Shown here in pieces: positions 5,333 through 10,726 of a stretch of DNA of 10,726 bases (its first letter is position 1; every line of letters begins with the position of its first letter). The position numbers and the translations under genes were made by a program. Below the pieces are notes generated by a model that made no database searches, was not told the DNA's origin, and saw only the letters and a list, made by a program, of their open reading frames with translations. Source of the DNA: Verrucomicrobiota bacterium (GTDB taxonomy: Bacteria > Verrucomicrobiota > Verrucomicrobiia > Chthoniobacterales > UBA6821). The DNA lies in the NCBI GenBank assembly GCA_016871655.1, contig VHCR01000035.1, positions 1-10,726 of the forward strand, read 5' to 3'.

Positions 5333-6502
5333 ATGCAACCACTTTATTTTAATCCCCTCGATAATACCGGGAACTTTATCGGAACTAATCCCCTCCGCAC
5401 CACAGGCGTTCCGATCAAGACAACTCTTTATCCCTATTTTAATCCTAGCATCTACCAGTCGTTTACTTTTTATAGTTTCCCTGTACAGACATTCTATGCT
5501 TCAACGTTATTAGGCACTGCTGGACCAGTTAATTTTCAAACCAACTATGGAAACCTACAATCGGAGGTAACTGGAGGAACAGTTATCGATGGCGAGGTTG
5601 CCTTCTCGACAATGAGGTTTTTTTCCATTCAAAACGTTATCTCAACCCAGTTCTCTACATTTGAAACTTTTTATGCAAGCTATTTTCAGTTACAGCCAGT
5701 AACTTATAGCGTTCGTTTTGGAACAGAAACCCAGCCTCTTATTGCAAGCACCAATGGCGGAATCGATACTTGGAATACTTACCTGTATGAAGAAACGCAG
5801 AAATTTGAATATTCTAGCTACATCGTTGCCACCTGGGTCAATGAGCTTGGTGACTGGACATGGATAGGTGACAATCAGATTTCTGGCTTGACCATCTTTA
5901 CGAGCCAACTTGGAATCGCTGACACAACAATTTTTTCTTCTTCCCAGGCTTTATCTCCTGGAGCTTTAGTTGTTGGAAGTTCTTCCTTTGTTAACATTAT
6001 GGGAAGTAATGTCTATACAGGCCTTATTGACACGACTAATTCGATTATTATTTATCAGAACGAACAGGTTAGTAGTTATTATAGTCAATCTCTTTCTTAT
6101 CAAGTTAACATTGCCAATCTCACTGCGGCATTAAACAGCGTTTCACAGACTGGCACTGACGCAAAAGGTCACGGGACTATTACCGTCACCTATTTTTCGT
6201 GGTACTGGGAAACAACTGCCCAAGGATGGACAGGAAGTCAATTGACTGATTTTCCTGGCTACACCTACTTGCAAGAAGTGAATATTTACCTCTCGGTAAC
6301 CTATGGAGGCACTGTCATTACGAACTCTTCCGTTGCAGTAACTCAGGTCCAATCGCTTATTACTGTTCAAAATAACGATCTCGCTAATTCTCAAACATTC
6401 ATGAACAACGCGGTGACAACCCTTCAAAGCCAGGTGTCATTAGCAGGACAGATTATTGGAACACTCTCTTCCATTATGCAATCTATCATCAATAATATTT
6501 AG
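5333..6502 (+). CDS. 389-aa secreted-type protein with needle-like ends; T3SS tip-protein candidate
   Basis: The N-terminus contains TTLYPYFNPSIYQ (30-42), close to PTIYPFFNPAFSQ in needle paralogue 1. Residues 97-118 (FSIQNVISTQFSTFETFYASYF) follow the spacing of the needle's first helix (FIGAVMFPQVASTF...SLL). The last 58 residues form a long Gln/Ser/Leu-rich helix ending SIMQSIINNI, like the needle's KAIIQNV end. Between them, roughly 120-335, is an aromatic and Thr/Ser-rich region with alternating beta-type patterns (GTITVTYFSWYWETT, EVNIYLSVTYGG). The protein has no Cys, about three Lys and three Arg, and many acidic residues, as for a surface-exposed extracellular protein. No Sec signal peptide is seen. 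An insert domain on a needle-like coiled coil is the design of tip proteins (LcrV, IpaD), so a SctA role is proposed. A large secreted effector or filament subunit is the alternative. Confidence 0.5.
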   Translation: MQPLYFNPLDNTGNFIGTNPLRTTGVPIKTTLYPYFNPSIYQSFTFYSFPVQTFYASTLLGTAGPVNFQTNYGNLQSEVTGGTVIDGEVAFSTMRFFSIQNVISTQFSTFETFYASYFQLQPVTYSVRFGTETQPLIASTNGGIDTWNTYLYEETQKFEYSSYIVATWVNELGDWTWIGDNQISGLTIFTSQLGIADTTIFSSSQALSPGALVVGSSSFVNIMGSNVYTGLIDTTNSIIIYQNEQVSSYYSQSLSYQVNIANLTAALNSVSQTGTDAKGHGTITVTYFSWYWETTAQGWTGSQLTDFPGYTYLQEVNIYLSVTYGGTVITNSSVAVTQVQSLITVQNNDLANSQTFMNNAVTTLQSQVSLAGQIIGTLSSIMQSIINNI

Positions 6503-6508
6503 AGCGAT

Positions 6509-6654
6509 TAACTCGCATATTTCAGGATAAATTATCGCGAGGCATCGCTCATACTTGCGGCGTGGCAACCGTCGGATCCACTCCCGAAGGCAGCCCGTAA
6601 AGGCGAGCTTCGCGGGAGCAAGCGAGTTGCATTCACCGTAAAATATTTGGGTTA
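6509..6654. mobile_element. 146-bp GC-rich inverted-repeat element, copy B (decayed)
   Basis: The outer ends read TAACTCGCATATTTCA at the left and, inward from the right, TAACCCAAATATTTTA, followed by a GTGAATG/ATAAATT-like block. The right half (GCGAGCTTCGCGGGAGCAAGCGAGTTGCATTCACC, 6604-6637) resembles the corresponding part of the 260-bp element at 4192-4451. It is shorter and more diverged, and carries no open frame. It starts 6 bases after the stop of the tip candidate and ends before the LcrH-type gene. Confidence 0.55.
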
Positions 6655-6737
6655 GGAGTGTGTCTTTAAATTTTGCTTGCTATTCCATTCCAAAAACTAC
6701 AAAAAATAGAAACTCCAATCATTCAATAAATCTTCCT

Positions 6738-7268
6738 ATGACTACTAAAAACCAATCTAATAAACCATTAGCTTCTCTCTCGCAAGATGAACAAGCTGAA
6801 ATCATGGCTGAGACAGCCTATCAAGCACTAAGTAAGAACATACCTCTATTTATTACTCGCGGTCTTGAGCAAAAGCACATGGATGCTCTCTACGCTGAAG
6901 GTTACTATTTTTACTCTCAAGCAAAATACAAAGAGGCTCTCCCTCTTTTCAAAGGATTAACTTTTTATCATTCGGCAGATCAAAGAGGCTGGCTGGGAGC
7001 AGCTGGCTGCTATGAAATGTTAAAGCAATATGAGCAAGCGCTGACTTGTTATTCTTTTGCTGCGATTCTTAATGCTGATGATCCAATCCCTGCACTCCAT
7101 GCTTTTGATTGTTATATTGCTCTTAAAAACTACGAAAAAGCACTCGCTTGTTTGGAAGCAGTAATTTTACTTTCCTCAAAAAAACCAGAACATACAGAGC
7201 TTAAAAAGCGAGCGGAGTTTTTAAGAGATGCTTTAAAAAAAATTATTGCTGAACAGAAAAATTCTTAA
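6738..7268 (+). CDS. lcrH: T3SS translocator chaperone, LcrH/SycD/IpgC family
   Basis: This 176-residue class II chaperone should bind the hydrophobic translocator in the cytosol until export. Three TPRs are clear: 48-81 (ALYAEGYYFYSQAKYKEALPLF), shown as LYAEGYYFYSQAKYKEAL, 82-115 (WLGAAGCYEMLKQYEQAL, then YSFAAILNADDP) and 116-149 (PALHAFDCYIALKNYEKAL). The order and residues match LcrH/SycD/IpgC, including the typical N-terminal helix before TPR1 and the family length of about 160-170. The ATG at 6738 was chosen; an in-frame GTG at 6660 would add 26 residues that are Asn/Ser-rich, start at the edge of the copy B element and have no family match. It precedes the translocator gene by 48 bases, the standard chaperone-translocator order. 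Confidence 0.92.
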   Translation: MTTKNQSNKPLASLSQDEQAEIMAETAYQALSKNIPLFITRGLEQKHMDALYAEGYYFYSQAKYKEALPLFKGLTFYHSADQRGWLGAAGCYEMLKQYEQALTCYSFAAILNADDPIPALHAFDCYIALKNYEKALACLEAVILLSSKKPEHTELKKRAEFLRDALKKIIAEQKNS

Positions 7269-7316
7269 TAGCCGTCTTAACTTTACTCATTAAACTCCTT
7301 ACTTTTTGATTTTTTT

Positions 7317-9437
7317 ATGGGCACTTCTATTTCTAACTCTTTTAATCCTGATTTTTTTGCCCTTCAAGGCACTGCTGAAAACACTCAATCAACTACTGGT
7401 ACACCCGATAAACCTGCACAAAATCAAGGTTCGGGAGGGGTGCCAGCTGCACCAGGGAGCAGCACCAGCGCCTATGCTTCTTTGCAAACAGCACAAACAT
7501 CAACCGGTCAAAATATCAATTCAACCGGTCAAAATATCAATGCTACCTTGGGTCAAGTTTTAGGAGCGACGCAAGATTCCATGGCTGATCCTAGCTTATC
7601 TACAAATGATAATGATACTTCAAGCACTGATGATGAAGGTGCTCTTCAAGCAGCAATTGCTGGATTAAGTAACGATCAACAAGTGGTTGCTCGGGAGGGA
7701 GGAGCGAAAGGAAAAAAAGATGGGCACTCAGGTGGCGGTCACTCAACACAAGGTGAAGGTGTCTACATGGGCACAGCTGCCTCGGGACTGCAAAAAGGTG
7801 AAGGCACAAAATCCTCGACTGCTGTAAGCTCCACTCAGTTATCCTCACAGTTTACACTCAAAGTTGACACGAGTACATCTACTTCATCAACAAGCAGCAC
7901 TTCATCATCAACAAGCAGCACTTCGTCATCAACAAGCTATGTTGATACGAATGGAGCTCCAGCGCTACCTCCAGGGCCAAATGTTTTTGGAATGGTTGCT
8001 GAGTCTGGAGAGCTTTCTTCGACTCTACAATTGAATACAGTTAGCGACATGGTTGCTGCTAACAATGGTATGAATAATACCTTGGCTCAAAAATATTCAA
8101 CCGAAATTACTGATATTCAGAAATACGTTGCCGCTAAAAATAGCGCCAATAATAAAAGCTCGGTCGCCAAAGCTTTTAGTTGGGTTGTCAATATTGCAAT
8201 GATTGTCGTTGGTTGCGTAACTGCTGATCCTATGTTAATTGGCGCAGGAATTGCGGGTTGCATTATGACTGCCGATCCCAAACTCGCTAATGAACTTGCT
8301 GGTGCATTAACACAAATGTTTCCAGGCATGCCAAAGCAAGTTGCCAATATTATGGCAACACTGATTATTGTAGCTGCAGCATGCGTTGCAACTGGTGGTG
8401 TTGCTGCTGTCGGTGAGATGGCGGCTGATATGACAACTGTGGCTGTTAGAGTAGCAATTGATGCTGCTGAAGATGGTGCTGATGCTGGAACTGAATCTGC
8501 AACTACAACTCTAAGCGAAAATACAGCTAAAGACGTCGCAAAAAAAGAGGTTGAAAATTCCGCTGAAGATTCGACTTTGACTTCCGCTGAAGATTCTTCT
8601 AAAGCTTCCGCTCATAATTCTGCTGCATCTGAAAATGCTGTAAACTCTGCCAGAAGAGAAGCCTTTTCTAAAGAGGGTTCATGGAGTGATTGGGCTAGTG
8701 ATACAACGCGCTTTAAAAATGCCATGGCCAGCCCAAAAGGGCGCGCCGCTTTCCAGGCAAGCATTAAAGACCAAATGGTTTCCGGCGCTAACTCCATATG
8801 GACAAACATCTCGAAAATGACGGTGGCAAGTATAGTTGATACAGCATTAGACTCCATGGCCAGTGGCGCAAGAAGTCTTGCTGATAGTGCAAAGAACGCT
8901 GGAGAGAGCATGTACGATGCCGGAGTATCTGTCATGAAGGCGGCCCAAGACCCTCTCGAAGCAATGAACACTAGCCTTGCAGCTGTTTCTAAAGTTATTG
9001 CAAAACTTGCTGGCCGCACCAGCTCAGAAGATGACGCTCTTGCAGAAGATGCAGCTTCTGCAAAAGAAACTAGTAGCTTGTCTGAAAATATTCAACAAGC
9101 AGCACAAAAGCTCTATAATAATTTAGCAACTATGTCACCAGTAAAAATCATCCAGATGTCAGCTGAATTGACAATGGCTGTTCTAACAACCACTGGACAG
9201 GTCATGCAATATAACGCTACCAAGCTAAAAAAAATAGCTATAGAGGACCAAGCAAACTTGCTTCGAGCTAAAGCGGCAACAGTAGACATTAATGACCAAA
9301 TTGCTCTGTCTAGTTCTCAAATCAATGATGTACTAGGTGACATGAATGCTTCTATTACAGCTGCAGGAGATACCCTCGCTAACATGAGTCAATTAAGCTC
9401 TGAGACATTAGGACAGCTTCATGGATCAGCTGCGTAA
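7317..9437 (+). CDS. sctE: T3SS translocator, SctE/YopB/IpaB-like pore protein
   Basis: The 706-residue product lies directly after its likely chaperone gene. Residues 1-215 are low-complexity (Ser, Thr, Gly, Gln) with two internal repeats and little fold, as expected for a secretion and chaperone-binding region. Residues 286-316 (SWVVNIAMIVVGC, then ADPMLIGAGIAGCIM) and 342-381 (VANIMATLIIVAAACVATGG, VAAVGEMAADM) form the paired hydrophobic segments that insert in the host membrane in this family, separated by a short polar loop. Residues 380-480 are Ala/Ser/Glu-rich helix. The C-terminal 110 residues, to LHGSAA, have heptad-like helix character. YopB and IpaB are about 400-580 residues, so this is longer, mainly through the N-terminus. 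No SctB-type second translocator is seen nearby. No Sec signal peptide is present. The leader is T-rich (ACTTTTTGATTTTTTT). Confidence 0.72.
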   Translation: MGTSISNSFNPDFFALQGTAENTQSTTGTPDKPAQNQGSGGVPAAPGSSTSAYASLQTAQTSTGQNINSTGQNINATLGQVLGATQDSMADPSLSTNDNDTSSTDDEGALQAAIAGLSNDQQVVAREGGAKGKKDGHSGGGHSTQGEGVYMGTAASGLQKGEGTKSSTAVSSTQLSSQFTLKVDTSTSTSSTSSTSSSTSSTSSSTSYVDTNGAPALPPGPNVFGMVAESGELSSTLQLNTVSDMVAANNGMNNTLAQKYSTEITDIQKYVAAKNSANNKSSVAKAFSWVVNIAMIVVGCVTADPMLIGAGIAGCIMTADPKLANELAGALTQMFPGMPKQVANIMATLIIVAAACVATGGVAAVGEMAADMTTVAVRVAIDAAEDGADAGTESATTTLSENTAKDVAKKEVENSAEDSTLTSAEDSSKASAHNSAASENAVNSARREAFSKEGSWSDWASDTTRFKNAMASPKGRAAFQASIKDQMVSGANSIWTNISKMTVASIVDTALDSMASGARSLADSAKNAGESMYDAGVSVMKAAQDPLEAMNTSLAAVSKVIAKLAGRTSSEDDALAEDAASAKETSSLSENIQQAAQKLYNNLATMSPVKIIQMSAELTMAVLTTTGQVMQYNATKLKKIAIEDQANLLRAKAATVDINDQIALSSSQINDVLGDMNASITAAGDTLANMSQLSSETLGQLHGSAA
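7500..7541 (+). repeat. Perfect 21-bp tandem duplication in the translocator gene
   Basis: The unit TCAACCGGTCAAAATATCAA plus one T occurs twice without a mismatch and keeps the frame, encoding STGQNIN twice at residues 68-75 and just before. It lies in the unstructured N-terminal region and looks like a recent in-frame slippage duplication. Confidence 0.9.
7881..7938 (+). repeat. Ser/Thr-coding minisatellite in the translocator gene
   Basis: Three units of about 18-21 bp (ACTTCATCATCAACAAGCAGC type; the first lacks three bases, the third ends early) encode a pure Ser/Thr linker at residues about 185-207. Unit lengths are multiples of three, so copy-number change would keep the frame. It separates the secretion and chaperone-binding region from the rest of the translocator. 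Confidence 0.85.
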
Positions 9438-9463
9438 TCAATATTTTTGGAAATATTAATTCT

Positions 9464-9504
9464 TTGTAACTACCAATGCCATGGAATGCCATTGGTAGTT
9501 ACAA
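9464..9504 (+). other. Strong hairpin between the translocator and the CesT-type chaperone
   Basis: TTGTAACTACCAATG (9464-9478) pairs perfectly with CATTGGTAGTTACAA (9490-9504), a 15-bp stem with an 11-base loop containing CCATGG. A second small stem (AATATTT/AAATATT, 9440-9457) precedes it. No clean T-run follows (CTTCTTTTC), so it is more likely an attenuator or RNA-stability element than a full terminator. It lies 16 bases before the next start codon. Confidence 0.6.
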
Positions 9505-9519
9505 CTTCTTTTCAAAAAA

Positions 9520-9930
9520 ATGCCCTCACTTGAACAAAGCCCATTTACTGAGCTCGCTGGGTTTTTGGCTAATCGTTATCAGTTCTCTACCGAGGAGATT
9601 CGTCCTCCTTTATTGGAGCTGGTCATTGATAATGCCGTCACTTTAGAGCTTCAAGGAAACGGTTCTCGTGTCTACCTTGTCGGAGTTGTGGTCGAGCCTC
9701 TACTCGTCCACGAAGATTACGAGGCATTTCATTTATTGAAAGCAGCTAATAATCGATTGGGATTAACAGAAGGAACGCTATCATGGGATGAAGAACAAAA
9801 GCGGATTATTTTTTGGTTAGATGTCACTTCTTTCACTCGTGAAGTGGAGTTTAATAATCACTTAAATCTTTTTCTAAATCATCTCGACACTTGGATCAGG
9901 CTTGCTCCTCCTGCACCCCCTGCTAGTTAG
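9520..9930 (+). CDS. Class I T3SS chaperone, CesT/SycE-like
   Basis: The 136-residue, acidic product fits the small dimeric secretion-chaperone fold. An N-terminal helix (FTELAGFLANRYQF, 9-22) is followed by strands around 33-63 (LELVIDNAVTLEL, RVYLVGVVV), a helix LLKAANNRLG (73-82) that matches the conserved LLxANxxxG block of CesT/Tir chaperones, a strand pair GTLSWDEEQKRIIFWLDV, and a final amphipathic helix ending LDTWIRL. Such proteins bind the N-terminal region of an effector or other substrate in the cytosol. Position right after the translocator leaves the substrate open: the large disordered N-terminus of the translocator, the tip candidate or an effector elsewhere. The TAG stop is formed by the first three bases of an inverted-repeat element, so the Pro-rich end (LAPPAPPAS) may or may not be original. 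Confidence 0.75.
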   Translation: MPSLEQSPFTELAGFLANRYQFSTEEIRPPLLELVIDNAVTLELQGNGSRVYLVGVVVEPLLVHEDYEAFHLLKAANNRLGLTEGTLSWDEEQKRIIFWLDVTSFTREVEFNNHLNLFLNHLDTWIRLAPPAPPAS

Positions 9931-10085
9931 ACTGTGTCCAAAAAAATAAATTTTTTTGAGACAGGCAAGATTTTTTCCTGAAACGCTGTGACCTGTAATC
10001 TGTAATCTTCTTCTACAACTGAGACGGTTCTCAAACCAAAATAGGTTTTTATTTTCAAAAACAGTTCACTTTTGGACACACTCTA
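9928..10085. mobile_element. 158-bp TA-bounded inverted-repeat element
   Basis: The left end TAGACTGTGTCCAAAA (9928-9943) matches the inward reading of the right end, TAGAGTGTGTCCAAAA (10070-10085), with one mismatch over 16 bp. TA at both outer edges suggests an IS630/Tc1-mariner type MITE, unrelated in its ends to the 165-bp family. The inside is AT-rich with a short CTGTAAT duplication near 9993-10006 and has no coding capacity. Its left end supplies the TAG stop of the chaperone gene. Its right TA is shared with the left TA of the next element. Confidence 0.7.
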
Positions 10086-10248
10086 TAGTGTATTAAATTG
10101 AAAAGGGCATGTTAGAAGCGCTGAAATTTTTTCTTAGAACAAGGCCGAAGACCGAAACGCTATCCGAAGATAACGTGAGATCTGAGAACGCAGTTCTAAG
10201 GAAAAAGAGCAAGCTTATCGCGTGCCCTTTTCAATTTAATACACTCTA
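10084..10248. mobile_element. 165-bp MITE-like element, copy 2
   Basis: Same length and orientation as the element at 2339-2503, with about five substitutions in 165 bases. The ends TATAGTGTATTAAATTG and, inward from the right, TAGAGTGTATTAAATTG are bounded by TA. It ends one base before the stop codon (TAA) of the minus-strand gene, and its left TA is that of the neighbouring 158-bp element. Its hairpin-forming potential in a convergent gap could let it act as a bidirectional terminator, but no T-run typical of one is placed at either side. Confidence 0.85.
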
Positions 10249-10249
10249 G

Positions 10250-10636
10250 TTAGAGCAACGAAGCATTAACAGGCTGTTGAGTAATTTTTTCGCTTATCTT
10301 CTTTAGCGTTCTAATCGATTGGTTAAGTGCAACGGGTATTTGCTGGGCCAGCTCAGAGGAATTGAGATTAATAATGTTAATAGCTGCTTCCGCGGGAGTC
10401 TGCCCAGTCTGCAGGGAGACCGCTGTGTTCGTTTGAGTCGATGCCGCGATATTTCCTGTTATTGGATAGACATTCTGATTGGCTAAAGTCGGATTTGAAA
10501 CAGTCGTTGAACTTTGAAGTTGATGTGTTCCTTCTGTCACAAAATTTTTTTTACTAAATAAGGAGGTTAATTTATCACTGATTTTTGATAGATTTTGATT
10601 GACCGTACCTTGCTTTTTTTGATTCTTCTCTTCCAT
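10250..10636 (-). CDS. Gln/Asn/Thr-rich protein of unknown function
   Basis: Read from the ATG at 10636 the product has 128 residues: a Lys/Gln-rich start (MEEKNQKKQG), a short helix (LSKISDKLTSLFSKKNF, 16-32), a Ser/Thr/Asn/Gln-rich disordered middle (35-80), and a C-terminal helical part (AEAAINIINL, ELAQQIPVALNQSIRTLKKI). No family is recognised. AAGGA lies about 12 bases upstream of this ATG, a possible ribosome site. The frame stays open further, through a GTG at 10711 and up to the window edge, so the gene may be longer and cut off. Composition suits a secreted or effector-type protein, and it converges with the T3SS genes, but this is only suggestive. Confidence 0.5.
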   Translation of the reverse strand: MEEKNQKKQGTVNQNLSKISDKLTSLFSKKNFVTEGTHQLQSSTTVSNPTLANQNVYPITGNIAASTQTNTAVSLQTGQTPAEAAINIINLNSSELAQQIPVALNQSIRTLKKISEKITQQPVNASLL

Positions 10637-10726
10637 GGTTTTTCTTGGTCCTTGAATCAGTTGATCTTGAGTTTGTACATTGCGAGTAGTAAGCAACGCT
10701 CGTGTCCTCACATTTCCTAAGTGAAT

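Noticed and set aside
6660..6737. GTG start for the LcrH-type chaperone, adding 26 residues
   Set aside because: The added residues have no match to the family, begin at the edge of the repeat element, and the ATG at 6738 gives the usual length and N-terminus.
7600..7848. Minus-strand and frame-shifted open frames overlapping the translocator gene
   Set aside because: They arise from the repetitive Ser/Thr/Gln-coding composition of the real gene and show His/Leu/Gln-rich products without domain features.
10084..10248. Possible CRISPR or IS coding element
   Set aside because: Only one unit is present here, with terminal inverted rather than spaced direct repeats, and there is no open frame for a transposase.

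Overview
The window carries a plus-strand run of type III secretion system (T3SS) genes from a Gram-negative, probably host-associated bacterium with moderately AT-rich DNA. What is present is the distal, secreted part of an injectisome: needle, inner rod, a probable tip protein, a pore-forming translocator, and chaperones. No ring, ATPase or export-gate gene lies here. The taxon cannot be fixed from the sequence. The absence of Shine-Dalgarno motifs and the diverged T3SS proteins would suit a chlamydia-like or other PVC-group organism, but that is a guess.

Layout. (1) 1-2356: two probable glycan genes, a methyltransferase fused to a degenerate kinase-like domain (possibly cut by the window edge) and a GT34-type glycosyltransferase. 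An inverted purine-tract repeat lies between them. (2) 2339-2503: a 165-bp MITE-like element whose end supplies the last codons and stop of the glycosyltransferase. (3) 2637-4104: two tandem needle paralogues (sctF), a TPR-type small protein that is probably a needle chaperone, and a 99-aa unknown overlapping it by ATGA. (4) 4105-4528: non-coding, mostly a 260-bp GC-rich inverted-repeat element. (5) 4529-6502: inner rod protein (sctI), a 102-aa unknown, and a 389-aa secreted-type protein whose two ends look like the two needle helices with a large beta-rich insert, a tip-protein candidate. (6) 6509-6654: a second, shorter and decayed copy of the GC-rich element. (7) 6738-9930: LcrH/SycD-type translocator chaperone, a 706-aa SctE/YopB-like translocator, and a CesT-type class I chaperone. 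(8) 9928-10248: two abutting inverted-repeat elements that fill the convergent gap exactly. The second is about 97% identical to the element at 2339. (9) 10250-10636 or beyond: a minus-strand gene of unknown function.

How the genes probably work together (inference from family knowledge). The inner rod and needle subunits would polymerise into the conduit, with the TPR protein keeping needle subunits unpolymerised in the cytosol. The 389-aa protein would cap the needle. LcrH would hold the hydrophobic translocator until export, and the CesT-type protein would serve the translocator or an effector. No second translocator (SctB/YopD type) is visible. The most notable points are the mosaic needle duplication, the needle-with-insert design of the tip candidate, and TA-bounded mobile elements whose ends carry stop codons and sit exactly at gene ends.
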